Shown: positions 25,956 through 35,365 of the stretch, piece by piece
Position numbering within the stretch: the stretch's first letter is position 1
Layout: each line of letters begins with the position of its first letter
NCBI GenBank assembly: GCA_965197565.1
Contig: CBDANK010000002.1
Span: 682,001 to 746,000, forward strand
DNA length: 64,000 bases
Direction of reading: 5' to 3'
From: G963667675 sp965197565
Lineage (GTDB): Bacteria > Chloroflexota > Dehalococcoidia > Lucifugimonadales > UBA3495
Notes under the pieces: model-generated
Told to the model about the DNA's origin: nothing
What the model saw: the letters and a program-made list of their open reading frames with translations, nothing else
Database searches by the model: none
Position numbers and translations under genes: made by a program

Positions 25956-27341
25956 TTGAAAATCACCGTGGTGGGACTCGGTCACTTGGGGGTGGTGGCT
26001 GCCGGCGGCCTGGCTATGGCAGGCCACGAGGTGACCGGAGTAGACATCGATGACCGAAGTATCCGGAAACTGAGATCGGGTGAAGCGCCCTTTTACGAGC
26101 CGGGGCTTGAGGAGTGGGTGGCGGCCGGTATTGACCGGGGTAATCTACGCTTCTTTCATCTGGACGAATTTTCCGGGCCCTTGGGGGATGCCGCACTGGT
26201 TACCACGGGTACGCCGGCGGCCGGGAACGGAGAGGCGGACCTGGGCCAGGTACAGTCCGTATTGACCTGGATCAAAAGGCTGAAACCTCGGAATCTTGTC
26301 CTGGTGATGAAGAGTACTGTTCCCCCCGGCACCGGCCGGGCGATTCTGCGGCAAGAACTGAGGGGAATGGATGTCGACTATATTGCCAACCCTGAGTTCC
26401 TTCAGGAAGGGCGGGCGTTGCAGGACTGGAAATCCCCTGGGCGTATCGTTGTCGGGGCCAACACCGATTCCAAGCGGGCCGTTGCCGTCGTGAAAAAGAT
26501 GTACTCTGGGATCACGGCCCCCTACCTGATAACGGACATTACCAGTGCTGAGATGGTCAAGTATGCAAGCAATGCTTTTCTGGCGGCTCGAATTTCCTTT
26601 ATCAACGAAATCGCCTCCCTCTGCGACCGAGTTGGAGCCTCCATTGACGCGGTGAGCGACGGTCTGGCAATGGACGCCAGGACAGGGGTCAAAATCCACG
26701 CCGGCGTTGGATACGGGGGGTCGTGTTTCCCAAAAGACCTTCGGGCCCTCGATCATTTGGCGTTGACGTGCGGGCTGGAGCTAGACCTGCTGAGGTCGGT
26801 AATCACCATTAACAACCGGCAGCGCCTGCTGCCGTTGGATAAGCTTCGAGCCCGGTTCGGCGGCGCGATGGCCGGATTGAAGGTTGGCGTGTTGGGGTTG
26901 GCTTTCAAGCCTGGCACCAACGATGTTCGAGAGGCCGCATCATTGGACCTGATCGACGCCTTGGTCAAAGATGGGGCAATGGTCAGGGCCTTCGACCCTC
27001 AAGCTATCCAGCCGGCCCGCCGGTTGCTGCCGCCAAGCGTCGACTTCGTGGGCAGCCCGGAGGAAACCGCCCGCGGGGCTCAGGTGTTGATACTCCTGAC
27101 TGAGTGGACCGAGATAGTCGGAGCGGACTGGGGTACTATAGCCAATGATATGCGCTCCCCCAAGTTCGTGTTCGACGGTAGAAACGCTCTCGATCCTGAT
27201 CTTATGGCGCGTCTTGGGTTCGAGTACACCGGCGTGGGCAGAGGGTGTGACGGCGCCCCGAGAACACCGGGGCCGGGTACATTAGAATTCCCGCGCTACG
27301 TCAACGGTCAATCGCTGACAGCGGTCGAGGTTGGGCCATAG
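25956..27341 (+). CDS. UDP-glucose/GDP-mannose 6-dehydrogenase
   Basis: A 461-residue NAD-dependent enzyme that oxidises the C6 alcohol of a nucleotide sugar to the uronate. The start is TTG 25956, with TGGAGGAGG 7-8 bp upstream and the Rossmann motif at once (LKITVVGLGHLGVVAAGGLA). The fold is complete: VDIDDRSIRKLRSGEAPFYEPGLEEWV, MKSTVPPGTGRAIL, NPEFLQEGRALQDW, EMVKYASNAFLAARISFINEI, catalytic Cys in GVGYGGSCFPKDLRAL, then LAFKPGTNDVREAAS. The product feeds the epimerase at 17.3 kb in principle. It starts a two-gene operon with the membrane protein 2 bp downstream. Tail beyond residue ~430 is extra and probably disordered. Confidence 0.93.
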   Translation: MKITVVGLGHLGVVAAGGLAMAGHEVTGVDIDDRSIRKLRSGEAPFYEPGLEEWVAAGIDRGNLRFFHLDEFSGPLGDAALVTTGTPAAGNGEADLGQVQSVLTWIKRLKPRNLVLVMKSTVPPGTGRAILRQELRGMDVDYIANPEFLQEGRALQDWKSPGRIVVGANTDSKRAVAVVKKMYSGITAPYLITDITSAEMVKYASNAFLAARISFINEIASLCDRVGASIDAVSDGLAMDARTGVKIHAGVGYGGSCFPKDLRALDHLALTCGLELDLLRSVITINNRQRLLPLDKLRARFGGAMAGLKVGVLGLAFKPGTNDVREAASLDLIDALVKDGAMVRAFDPQAIQPARRLLPPSVDFVGSPEETARGAQVLILLTEWTEIVGADWGTIANDMRSPKFVFDGRNALDPDLMARLGFEYTGVGRGCDGAPRTPGPGTLEFPRYVNGQSLTAVEVGP

Positions 27342-27343
27342 GA

Positions 27344-28051
27344 GTGACTGGTCAATCGCCGGACCGCGCCGCCCGCGCCGGTGGAATCCTTCTTCTGCTC
27401 ACGGCGGCCGCTACGGCGGTGATGGTTTTCGCCCGCGTGTCGGCGGACGCCGACCAAGCGACTTTGTTGGAGTCGCTGCTGGCGGTTGCAGACAACCGGG
27501 TGATGTACAGCGTCGCCGGGATAGCCAGATTCCTGTCGGGCATAACACTCCTAGCCGCCGCCTGGTTCCTGTGGCGGACCTGGATTATCCGGGAGCGGTT
27601 TGCCGCGCCTCTGGTGCCCTACTTGTTTGCTTTGTCCGGCGTCTGCACTGCCGTGTCGGGGGCATGTGCTGTCCTGATTGCCGTCTATCCAAGGCCCGAA
27701 GTGACCTTCGCCAATGGGATCCCCACCGGCGAAATTGCTCCCATAGTCGAGGTAGTGTCCGATCTACGGTGGATTATAGGCAAGGTTGGATTCACTGCCG
27801 CCGGCGTTGCTCTCATCATTGCGGCCCGGTATCAGTGGCAGGTGGGCGGGACGCTTAGACGGGTAGCGCCGGTGTCGGCGTTCATAGGTGTTGCGATGCA
27901 GTTCATCTGGGTCGACGCTGCGGCCGTCATGCACCAAGTGGCGGGTCCGGCCTTCTTCCTCTGGCTCCTGGCCATCGGCGCGATGCTTGCCGCGGGCCGT
28001 GTCGAACGACACTTTATCACGCACTACTTCGGCGGCCGGAGCTCAAGTTAG
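27344..28051 (+). CDS. Multi-pass membrane protein, unknown
   Basis: A 235-residue product from GTG 27344, two bases after the UDP-sugar dehydrogenase stop, so translation is coupled. About six hydrophobic segments are visible (first at GGILLLLTAAATAVMVFA, last at GPAFFLWLLAIGAMLAAG). The pattern resembles DUF4386-type small membrane proteins, but the match is weak. Function is unknown; the operon suggests an envelope-related role. Confidence 0.7.
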   Translation: MTGQSPDRAARAGGILLLLTAAATAVMVFARVSADADQATLLESLLAVADNRVMYSVAGIARFLSGITLLAAAWFLWRTWIIRERFAAPLVPYLFALSGVCTAVSGACAVLIAVYPRPEVTFANGIPTGEIAPIVEVVSDLRWIIGKVGFTAAGVALIIAARYQWQVGGTLRRVAPVSAFIGVAMQFIWVDAAAVMHQVAGPAFFLWLLAIGAMLAAGRVERHFITHYFGGRSSS

Positions 28052-28121
28052 AAGTTTCGGGATAGTCGCATTCTGGAGCCTTATGTCATAAACCAGATAG
28101 CAGATTGTATTAAATTAACTA

Positions 28122-28149
28122 TTGACATCTTTAATTAAATGTCTATACT
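28122..28149 (+). promoter_or_regulatory. Sigma-70-type promoter for bifunctional nuclease gene
   Basis: TTGACA (28122-28127) and TATACT (28144-28149) are separated by 16 bp in a sharply AT-rich stretch. The predicted leader to the ATG at 28343 is about 190 nt and contains GC-rich hairpins such as GGCGCGTGTTGCGCC. Nothing else is seen in 28052-28342. Confidence 0.7.
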
Positions 28150-28342
28150 TACTGATTATTGTCGTCCGAGAGTCTTTTTCTAGTATATCTTCAAACTTTC
28201 ATTTGCATAGACTGTGCAAAGAGCCAATACTCATGCGTACCGGTCCGGTCGTGAGAGACCATCGAGCGTCCCGTGCTGAGGCCCGGCGGGTCTGCGGCGC
28301 GTGTTGCGCCAGCCGAATTATTGACCTAGTCAGGAGGCGGCT

Positions 28343-28852
28343 ATGACACCGGTGTTTCCATACTTGATCCGCAGGTCGGATGACGGTTGGAGCGGCGAGT
28401 TGCTCTTGCGGCTCAAGAACGGCCGCTCCGTCTACGTGGTGCACCTTTCCTTGGAGCAGGCCCGGGTTCTTGCCGTGGAGATGCGGGGGTTGGCCACCGA
28501 CCACTGCCCGCAGCACCACCTGACCCTGCGCGTCGCCCAGGCCCTGGGGGCCATCGTCAGTCACGTGATAATCCGGAGCACCGGACAGTCCGACGAGGTG
28601 CTGGGGTCGATGTGCATGATTACCGACAACGGGCTGCAGCACGTGACCGTCGACGCGGCGGCGGCCTTGGCGATGGCCGTCCACCTGGGCCTGCCCATCT
28701 TCATGGACGGCGAGTTCTCACTGGCCGACGGCCCCCTGAGGGCGTCCCAGGTGCTGAACGACCTGCCAGCCTTAACCCCAATCCCCAAGGTCTTTCGCGA
28801 CGTTGTAGAGGGGTTGGAGTTTCCCGGAGCGGAGGGGGAGTCCAGGGCCTGA
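28343..28852 (+). CDS. Bifunctional nuclease family protein (DUF151)
   Basis: A 169-residue protein. The N-terminal ~75 residues resemble a small strand-rich domain (VYVVHLSLEQARVLAVEMRGL). Residues ~75-145 fit the DUF151 nuclease fold: LGAIVSHVIIRSTGQ, SMCMITDNGLQHVTVDAAAALAMAVHLGLPIFMD. Members cut RNA and DNA or act in stress and DNA-repair responses. CAGGAGG lies 6 bp before the ATG. It has its own strong promoter and is 36 bp ahead of the nitroreductase gene, with which it may share a message. Confidence 0.8.
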   Translation: MTPVFPYLIRRSDDGWSGELLLRLKNGRSVYVVHLSLEQARVLAVEMRGLATDHCPQHHLTLRVAQALGAIVSHVIIRSTGQSDEVLGSMCMITDNGLQHVTVDAAAALAMAVHLGLPIFMDGEFSLADGPLRASQVLNDLPALTPIPKVFRDVVEGLEFPGAEGESRA

Positions 28853-28888
28853 GCCTCCGGCCCAAATCGAATACTGGGAGTTGACGAA

Positions 28889-29470
28889 GTGGCGATCGAT
28901 AAGGCTGAAACCCTGAGCGTGTACCATGCTATCTACCTGCGGCGGATGGCGTGGGCTTTCAAACCGGCCGCGGTGCCCCGTTCGGCGATAGAGCGGATGC
29001 TGGACGCCGCCGTCTGGGCCCCCAACCACCGGATGACCGAACCGTGGCGATTTTTCGTCCTCGAAAAGGACAGCCCGGCCCGCCGGCAAGCCAGCGACCT
29101 CGCCTACGCCTCGGTCCTGCAACTCACGGACAACACACGGTACGCCGTGGCGGCCCGGGAGAAAGTCCTCGCCCCTCCCTATGTCATCTGCGCCTACTCG
29201 GCGCCGGGGCCCGACGAAGAGACCACCAAGGAGAACTACGCGGCGGTGTGCTGCGCTGTCCAGAACATCGCGCTGGCCGGGGCGGCCGAAGGGCTGGCCG
29301 TCACCTGGGATACCGGCGGCGTCACCAGGCACCCGGAACTCAAAGGGCTGCTTGGCGCCGAAGCCGAGTGGGAACTGGCGGCGATGCTGCTGATAGGATT
29401 TCCCAGCGAGTCCCCCAGTTCCCGCCGGACTCCGGTCTCCCGGTTCGTCCGGTGGCACGGCAGCGAGTAG
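28889..29470 (+). CDS. Nitroreductase family FMN protein
   Basis: A 193-residue flavin reductase starting at GTG 28889. Family marks are RRMAWAFKPAAVPRSAIERMLDAAVWAPNHRMTEPWRFFVL (the FMN phosphate-binding helix and the N-P-W stretch), ENYAAVCCAVQNIALAGAAEGLAVTW and ELAAMLLIGFP. It reduces nitro groups, quinones or similar with NAD(P)H in the cytoplasm. Length fits the family. Substrate unknown. Confidence 0.88.
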   Translation: MAIDKAETLSVYHAIYLRRMAWAFKPAAVPRSAIERMLDAAVWAPNHRMTEPWRFFVLEKDSPARRQASDLAYASVLQLTDNTRYAVAAREKVLAPPYVICAYSAPGPDEETTKENYAAVCCAVQNIALAGAAEGLAVTWDTGGVTRHPELKGLLGAEAEWELAAMLLIGFPSESPSSRRTPVSRFVRWHGSE

Positions 29471-30203
29471 CCCGGACCGTAAGCACACGGCCTCCGCCAA
29501 GGGAGCCGGCACCGGTTACCCCTTGACTGGTCATCTCGACAATTCAAGAGTTATAGACTAGGACGTGTATCTAGTCGTCATTGGCGTTATTAGGGGAACG
29601 GGCAACATAAGGAATGTTGGAGACACTAACCACGCTGGATGTCCGGAAGCTGAAAGCCTGGCAACTTGATGAGACGCAAGCAATCTGGCGCGACTTCAGA
29701 GATCGAAAGTCCTGTCCTTCCATCAGTGCGCCATAGACCCCGTGCGTATAGGGCTGGATGAACGCGTCGTCCGAGACTGCTGGGCCTTGGCGAAAACGCT
29801 GTGGCCGCCGTGGCCCGGCTGCGGACGCTGCTGGCCAGCGATCCGTCCATCCACGGCTCCAAGAAGCCGGAGTTGCATGGTTGAGATGCTGAGACAGTAG
29901 AGACGAAGCGCCATCGGCAACAGGACCACCGGAGTCCAAATGCCGATTGAAGTGGGCGAAGCCTGGCCGGGAATGCCAGTCAAACAGATTCAGGTTCCCC
30001 TGGACCGCCGCAGGTTTATTGTCTGGCGGACCGTCACAGGGAAATGGCTTCGAAGGCCAGGATGACGATGGACAAGGTGGTCAGGTGGCCCCACAACCCG
30101 GCAGTCGCTTCATGGCCGGGGGCTATCTTGTCGGCGTACTGCATAAGGAAGGGGACAGAAAACTACCCTAGCCGTAACGTCAACGCCGCCCTGAGCGGTC
30201 CGC
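29471..30203. other. Intergenic stretch with no recognisable gene
   Basis: No frame here has a credible family match. A minus-strand frame through 29700-29780 contains a protein-like phrase (AFIQPYTHGVYGALMEG) that could be a decayed gene, but its ends are not protein-like and no ribosome site is seen. Confidence 0.4.
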
Positions 30204-30404
30204 CAGGGTCTTTTCATTGCCACCCCCTGTTCAAGCCAGGGGCAGGCTCTGAGCCACTCTCCAATGTAACCCCGAGCAGAGCGAGGGGTCTAAAGCCCTT
30301 AACTGGGTTCTCTTTCTTCGGTACTCGGACCAGGGTTCTTGCTGAGGGTTTTTTGATTCTTCGCTTACGGCTCAGAATCACATTTCCGAGAATGAAAAGG
30401 CCAC
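30204..30404 (+). repeat. Family-A dispersed repeat
   Basis: Runs from CAGGGTCTTTTCATTGCCA to AATGAAAAGGCCACGG, with the core GAGGGGTCTAAAGCCCTTAACTGG and GATTCTTCGCTTACGGCTCAGAATCACA. It lies downstream of the solute-binding protein gene on the minus strand. Confidence 0.72.
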
Positions 30405-30437
30405 GGCAGGCCGCGCCCGGAGAAGATCACAGGACGC

Positions 30438-32195
30438 TTAACGGCGCCACTCGGCAATATTCCACAGCTCGCTGTCCCAGCCATTGATTCGGACTCCTCG
30501 CAGAGTGTTCAGATGCGCCGAAACGGTGCCCCGGTTCACCAGGGGAATCTCGTAGTAGTTCTGCACGAGGATGTCGTTTAGCTGCTTGGCCAGCGCAGCG
30601 CGCTCCGGTCCCATTCGGGTCTGGGCCAGTTGAGCGAAGAGCTTATCGTACTCCGGGTTGCAAGAGCGGGGGTTGTTCCCGTCGGACCAGTTGTTGTCCC
30701 GGGTCTGGATTTGACTGCAAAGTTGACCGGATAAGAACTCTTGCGGATCGATGCCGGAACCGCCGGCATACATCTGTACGTCGGCGAAGAACCTGCGATA
30801 CGACGCTTCTTGGTCAACTACGGGGTCTCCGCCGAAAAAGACGCTGGCGTCGTGCTGCACCAGTTCGGTCTCGATGCCTATCTGACGCCACCAATCGCGA
30901 ATGAGGGCCTGGGTATCTTGCCGGATAGAATTGGCCGAGGTCTGGTATGTAATCCGCAGAGGTACGGAGTTGTATTCGCGGATGCCGTCGCCGTCGGTGT
31001 CTATGACGCCATTGTCGTCCAGCAGCCGTTTGGCGCCCTCAATGTCCTGGGATAGGCACCCGTCGTTGGCGGTCGAAGCGTAGTTCGGAGGGCCGGCGAC
31101 CAGATTGCAGGCGGGCTCGCCGGCAAAGCCGTAGAGCTGCTCCGAGATGAGACTGCGGTCTATAGCCATCGACATGGCTTGTGGAATGGGCGTGAAGGTC
31201 AGGAATGGGTGGGGATTTTGTCCATCCAGATATTCGGAGCGATTGTCGCCCAAGGCAGGGTTCGGATTCGTCTGATTTATCACGACACGTTCCACCAGGC
31301 TGGTGAATGCGGACACTACTTTGCCCAGTCCGGCTGCTTCCAACTGGGCAAGAGCCTCCGGCTCCACTTGCAGGTTCCAGGCGTAATCGGCTTGGCCCGT
31401 TTCCATAACGGCGCGGGCTGCCGAAATAGCGTCGCCTCCGCCCTTGAGCACTACCCGGTCGAAGTAGGGCGCCGGCCCCCGGTAGAAGGGATTGCGTTCA
31501 TAAATCGCCTCATCGTTGGTCTTGAACCCGGTGATGCGATAGGTGCCGGTGCCCAGGGGGGCCGTGTTTTGAGCTTCGCAGGCCGTGGCAGCTGCGCCAA
31601 TACAGTCGGCAAACTGGGCCCGGCTGATGATGGGCGTCCCCGAACCAACGAAGGCGTTGTAGGGGTAGGGCGTGGGTGCCTCGAAGGTGATTTTGACCGT
31701 GAGAGCATCAAGAGCTTGCACCGAGGAGATGCCGGTAAATGCGCTGCTGGCGGTGCAGCCCGTATCTTCATCTACACAATAGAGCCAGGTGAAGACCACA
31801 TCATCGGCGGTCATGTCACTGCCGTCCGACCACTTGAGGCCCTCTTTCAGCTTCCAGGTGATTGACCCCAGGTCCTGAGAAAAGCCGCCGTTCTCAAGGG
31901 TTGGAATCTGGACAGCCAGTGCTGGCAGAAGCTCGCCGTCCGGGTCGTATTTGGCCAGGGGTTCCAGTGTGACCGCCCCGGCGTCCACGTCTTTAGTGCC
32001 GGCCGACAGATACGAGCCAGGCAGGGTTGGGGCCTGCCAATACAGTATCGTCAGGACTTCCTCTTCATCCGGGGTTGTGGTTTGGTCCGGCGAAGCTCCG
32101 GACCCTGCTGTGGGCGACGCCGTCCCGGAGTCATCGCAAGCAACAAGCAAGAGCAAGGAAACCAGGCCGAGAGCGAATTTTAGAAAAGTCTTCAA
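30438..32195 (-). CDS. ABC transporter solute-binding lipoprotein, family 5 (peptide/nickel type)
   Basis: A 585-residue SBP_bac_5 protein that captures oligopeptides or similar small organic ligands outside the membrane. Signal with lipobox LLLLVACDD (Cys20), then a Thr/Pro/Gly/Ser linker. Domain marks: GAVTLEPLAKYDPDGELLPALAVQIPT, WKLKEGLKWSDGSDMTADDVVFTW, GTGTYRITGFKTNDEAIYERNPFYRG and IPQAMSMAIDRSLISEQLYG. The start is TTG 32195 with a weak upstream ribosome site. No permease or ATPase genes are adjacent; it stands alone between a repeat and tRNA-Lys. It is a different subfamily from the two similar SBPs at 48.9 and 62.8 kb. Confidence 0.9.
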   Translation of the reverse strand: MKTFLKFALGLVSLLLLVACDDSGTASPTAGSGASPDQTTTPDEEEVLTILYWQAPTLPGSYLSAGTKDVDAGAVTLEPLAKYDPDGELLPALAVQIPTLENGGFSQDLGSITWKLKEGLKWSDGSDMTADDVVFTWLYCVDEDTGCTASSAFTGISSVQALDALTVKITFEAPTPYPYNAFVGSGTPIISRAQFADCIGAAATACEAQNTAPLGTGTYRITGFKTNDEAIYERNPFYRGPAPYFDRVVLKGGGDAISAARAVMETGQADYAWNLQVEPEALAQLEAAGLGKVVSAFTSLVERVVINQTNPNPALGDNRSEYLDGQNPHPFLTFTPIPQAMSMAIDRSLISEQLYGFAGEPACNLVAGPPNYASTANDGCLSQDIEGAKRLLDDNGVIDTDGDGIREYNSVPLRITYQTSANSIRQDTQALIRDWWRQIGIETELVQHDASVFFGGDPVVDQEASYRRFFADVQMYAGGSGIDPQEFLSGQLCSQIQTRDNNWSDGNNPRSCNPEYDKLFAQLAQTRMGPERAALAKQLNDILVQNYYEIPLVNRGTVSAHLNTLRGVRINGWDSELWNIAEWRR

Positions 32196-32227
32196 AGCTT
32201 AACGTCAAGTAATCTTTTCGTATAGTT

Positions 32228-32304
32228 TGGTAGGCCGTGTGGGAATCGAACCCACGACACCCGGATTAAAAGTCCGGTGCTCTGCCTAACTGAGCTAACG
32301 GCCC
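32228..32304 (-). tRNA. tRNA-Lys (anticodon TTT)
   Basis: Reading the minus strand, acceptor GGGCCGT pairs with ACGGCCT. The D-arm is GCTCAGTTAGGCAGAGC, the anticodon stem CCGGA/TCCGG holds loop CTTTTAA, and the T-arm is GTGGGTTCGATTCCCAC. The anticodon is TTT and CCA is encoded. Confidence 0.96.
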
Positions 32305-32410
32305 GTAGGCTTCCTGGAGATTGGTCCCAACTTGGGCCAGCCCGCGCTGGCTGACCGACCAGTATTGTATCACCTGACCGGCAGAGTAAAAACGCCGTGG
32401 CCGCTCATTG

Positions 32411-32565
32411 GCAGGGCCTTTTAATTGTCACCCTGAGCAAAGCGAAGGGTCTAAAGACCTTGACTGCATTCCCTTTCTTCGATACTCGGACCAGGTTCCT
32501 GCTGAAGGCTTTTAGATTCTTCGCCTACGGCTCAGAATGACATTTTCGAGAATGAAAAGGCCCTA
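32411..32565 (+). repeat. Family-A dispersed repeat
   Basis: From CAGGGCCTTTTAATTGTCA to AATGAAAAGGCCCTAG, with GAGCAAAGCGAAGGGTCTAA and TAGATTCTTCGCCTACGGCT in the core. It fills most of the gap between tRNA-Lys and the VOC gene. Confidence 0.73.
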
Positions 32566-32650
32566 GTTATAGCCGAGGCTAGCTTGCTTAGGCCAGTTTA
32601 ATGTGATAGCGTGCCAAAGGTAAGCCTAGACGAGGAATAGGAGAAGCGCC

Positions 32651-33160
32651 ATGACTTACAAACCAAAATTTCTAGGCCACGTCAACATTTACGTGCGAAA
32701 CGCGGAACGTTCACGGGACTGGTATGAGGACCTGCTGGGCCTGCACACCTACGATCTCATACCCGGACGCGTTGCTTTCATGTCGGCGGACCGGGAAATC
32801 TCCCATGAAATCGCCCTGGTTGAAGTGGGAGAAGAGGCCCCTTTGCAACAGAAGGGACAAGTTGGCTTGAACCATATGGCATGGTACATGGAAAGCCTCG
32901 ATGACCTGAAGGAACTCTACCACCGGGTCAAAGAGAGAAACATAAACGTCGAAAACGTTTCCGACCACGGCCTCTCCATCGGCATCTACATCCGCGACCC
33001 TGACGGAAACGGCATCGAGCTTTCATACGAGTTGCCCCGCAGCCAGTGGGGGCGCGAGGAAAATATCTTCATGGGCGGCGGGTTCACCCAGATGGGCCGG
33101 TTTCCTGGGCCTTGGGACGAGTGGACGGCCGAGCAAAAGCAGAAGGCCGCCGCCAGGTAG
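32651..33160 (+). CDS. VOC-superfamily protein (ring-cleaving dioxygenase-like)
   Basis: A 169-residue vicinal-oxygen-chelate protein with two beta-alpha-beta-beta-beta units. The first metal His is in FLGHVNIYVRNAERSRDWYEDLLGL, the second in GLNHMAWYMESLDDL, and the Glu in YIRDPDGNGIELSYEL. This matches catechol 2,3-dioxygenase and glyoxalase-like metal centres. The C-terminus carries an extra ~35 residues (GGGFTQMGRFPGPWDEW). ATAGGAG precedes the ATG by 8 bp. A hairpin terminator follows. It may take part in breakdown of an aromatic or hydroxylated compound; substrate unknown. Confidence 0.87.
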   Translation: MTYKPKFLGHVNIYVRNAERSRDWYEDLLGLHTYDLIPGRVAFMSADREISHEIALVEVGEEAPLQQKGQVGLNHMAWYMESLDDLKELYHRVKERNINVENVSDHGLSIGIYIRDPDGNGIELSYELPRSQWGREENIFMGGGFTQMGRFPGPWDEWTAEQKQKAAAR

Positions 33161-33187
33161 ATTTCACCAAATCTCAAGTGGAGCAAT

Positions 33188-33234
33188 CCGGGGGCTCCGG
33201 ACTGGACCCAGTCCGGAGCCCCCGGAGCATTTTG
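33188..33234 (+). terminator. Strong hairpin after VOC gene
   Basis: CCGGGGGCTCCGGACTGG is followed almost directly by its perfect complement CCAGTCCGGAGCCCCCGG, an 18-bp stem, then GCATTTTGC. It is 28 bp after the VOC stop and should end that transcript. The remaining gap to 33680 shows no gene; a palindrome GAAAATAGCCTATTTTC lies near 33574. Confidence 0.68.
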
Positions 33235-33680
33235 CTCTAGCGCCACTTCCACACAACGTCCGTAGGCCAAGCGTTGTGGCTGACTACAACCGCTGTTTGA
33301 GAACCTCCCTTCCGTTGGATGAGCACCGTTCCTCTCCTGGCTGCCCTGCTCCGACGCCCGCATAGCCCAACCTTTGCACTCTTGGAACGATGGCCCTAAC
33401 CAGGTTGCGGCGGCAGACCGGCCAGCTTTACCCTCTCCACGGCTGCCCTATTCTGCGGTCGAGCTATGCGTGATAGTATGGCTGGACTGGAACGGAAACC
33501 TTAACCAAGACGGGAAGGCAAGAGAAGCCGCTATGCCAGCGAGAACAAACCGAGAGTACATAGCGGGCCTCGATGAAAATAGCCTATTTTCATGCCAATG
33601 ACAGCGGGGATTGCGCAAAGGTCTCCGAAAGCGGGTATGACGAAGGGTATTTTCAGAGGAGTAGCATCAAAGGAGGAAAG

Positions 33681-34457
33681 ATGATCGAGAAGCTATTCGA
33701 TATTACAGGCCGGGTGGCGATAGTTACCGGGGCATCGTCGGGGTTTGGCGTAACTTTCGCTCACGGACTGGCCGAGGCCGGAGCCGACGTGGTGGTGGCC
33801 GCCCGGCGGCTGGAGAGGCTGGAAAAGACCGCTGAAGGGGTCCGGGAGCGGGGTCGCAGATGCCTGGTCGTGCAAACCGATCTCACCCAACCGGACCAGA
33901 TAGAGAACCTGGTGTCTAGGACCTTGGCTGAGTTTGGCCGGGTGGATATCTTGGTGAACAACGCCGCCCGGGGCGCGACGGCCATGTGGACGGAAACGGC
34001 CACGTTGGAGGAGTATCGGCTAATCATGGATACCAACCTGACCAGCGTTTTCCTGCTGACTCAGCTAACCGGCAGGGATATGCTGTCCCGAGGTTGGGGG
34101 CGGATCATTAACATATCGTCGGTGGAGGGGATACAAGCGGCGCCGGAGATAGACCCCAGTTTCGGTTATTGCACGGCGAAACACGGGATGGCGGGCCTAA
34201 CCCATGAGACGGCCAAGCAGTGGGCTAAACGAGGGGTGACGGTGAACCAGATAGGCCCCGCCTTCTTCCACACCGAGCTAGTGGACCGGTTTCTTAGCGA
34301 CCCGAAAATAAATGCCCAAATCTCGGCCTTGTCGCCTATGGGCCGGGTGGGCCAGCCCGAAGAACTCTTGGGCCTGCTGTTGCTCCTGGCGTCTGACGCC
34401 TCCAGCTATATAACCGGCCAGACCATCATGGTGGACGGGGGCTATAGCATCTGGTAG
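33681..34457 (+). CDS. SDR-family oxidoreductase
   Basis: A 258-residue classical short-chain dehydrogenase. The start is ATG 33681, set by AAAGGAGG 5 bp upstream; a longer frame to 33573 exists but lacks a ribosome site. NAD(P) motif VTGASSGFGVTFAHGLAEAGADVVVAAR, NNAAR, catalytic Ser in INISSVEG, Tyr-x-x-x-Lys in YCTAKHG, and the C-terminal SYITGQTIMVDGGYS. It oxidises or reduces a hydroxyl/keto group, and the next gene is an enoyl-CoA hydratase 52 bp downstream on the same strand. Together they suggest beta-oxidation-like processing of an acyl or ring-cleavage CoA ester; that is inference. Confidence 0.93.
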   Translation: MIEKLFDITGRVAIVTGASSGFGVTFAHGLAEAGADVVVAARRLERLEKTAEGVRERGRRCLVVQTDLTQPDQIENLVSRTLAEFGRVDILVNNAARGATAMWTETATLEEYRLIMDTNLTSVFLLTQLTGRDMLSRGWGRIINISSVEGIQAAPEIDPSFGYCTAKHGMAGLTHETAKQWAKRGVTVNQIGPAFFHTELVDRFLSDPKINAQISALSPMGRVGQPEELLGLLLLLASDASSYITGQTIMVDGGYSIW

Positions 34458-34509
34458 GAGACGGCTAAGGCAACCGGAGAGATTCCTGAGAAAGCAAAGG
34501 AGAGGGAAA

Positions 34510-35358
34510 ATGGGACCGGAATTGATAGATTATCTCCTGTACGAACCCGAGTCTACGGGGATCCTTTGGATTAAGTTCAATCGCCCGGAACGTATGAACG
34601 CGCTGATTGGGTCTTCTGAAGAGAAGGGCACCGTGGCCAAAGTCGGCGAGTATATGCGGGCCGGCGATGACGACCCCGATATTAGAGTCATCGTCCTCAC
34701 CGGAGAAGGCCGCGGGTTTTGCTCGGGCGCAGACATGAGGGGCGATATTCCCGACTCGATAAAAGGGGAGAACTTTCGGGGAGACCGGGGCATGGAGAAG
34801 GGGCCCGACGCAGCGCGGCAACGCTTTTATCACGGCTTCACCAAGCTCCACAAAGACATCTCGCAAATAAGGAAACCCACCATCGCCATGATCAACGGGC
34901 CCGCTGTTGGCTCGGGTATGGACATGGCCCTGCATTGCGACATCCGTCTGGGATGCGAGAACACCCGTTTCATCGGATACCAGCAATTGGGCCAGATCAT
35001 GGAAAACGGCGGTAGTTACTACTTGCCCAAGATGGTCGGCTTGGGCAGGGCGCTGGAGTTTGCTTACACCGGGCACCTGGACGCCCAAAGGGCCTATGAG
35101 TGGGGCTTGCTGAACTATCTGGTCCCGTCCGAGAAATTGGAGGAGACGACCAGAGAGCTTTGTGACCGGATCATGAGAACGCCCCCAATGGTGCAGTGGA
35201 TAAGCAAGCGGATCATGCGCGCCGCCTTGGACAGCACTCTGGAAACCACGATGGTGTTGACCTCCAATGCCGGGGGTATTCTTCAAGGTTCGGAAGATGC
35301 CGAGGAGGCGCGACAGGCTTTTCTGGAGAAACGCTCCCCAACGTTTAAGGGACGCTGA
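34510..35358 (+). CDS. Enoyl-CoA hydratase/isomerase family (crotonase)
   Basis: A 282-residue crotonase-fold protein. The oxyanion-hole segments are present: FNRPERMNALIGS, GEGRGFCSGADMRGD and INGPAVGSGMDMALHCDIRLG. ENGGSYYLPKMVGLGRALEFAYTG and AYEWGLLNYLVPSEKL follow. It likely hydrates or isomerises an enoyl-CoA. AAAGGAGAGGG precedes the ATG. It pairs with the SDR upstream and is convergent with the exporter gene at 35366. Confidence 0.92.
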   Translation: MGPELIDYLLYEPESTGILWIKFNRPERMNALIGSSEEKGTVAKVGEYMRAGDDDPDIRVIVLTGEGRGFCSGADMRGDIPDSIKGENFRGDRGMEKGPDAARQRFYHGFTKLHKDISQIRKPTIAMINGPAVGSGMDMALHCDIRLGCENTRFIGYQQLGQIMENGGSYYLPKMVGLGRALEFAYTGHLDAQRAYEWGLLNYLVPSEKLEETTRELCDRIMRTPPMVQWISKRIMRAALDSTLETTMVLTSNAGGILQGSEDAEEARQAFLEKRSPTFKGR

Positions 35359-35365
35359 TACAGGC

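Noticed and set aside
29571..29939. A 122-codon minus-strand frame containing AFIQPYTHGVYGALMEG
   Set aside because: Only the middle looks protein-like; the ends are low-complexity, no start signal is seen and no family is recognised. At most a decayed gene.
31179..31865. A 228-codon frame opposite the solute-binding protein gene
   Set aside because: It is fully antisense to a clear SBP_bac_5 gene and reflects the codon bias of that gene. The same applies to the long antisense frames under the terminase, fusion, hydantoinase and exporter genes.
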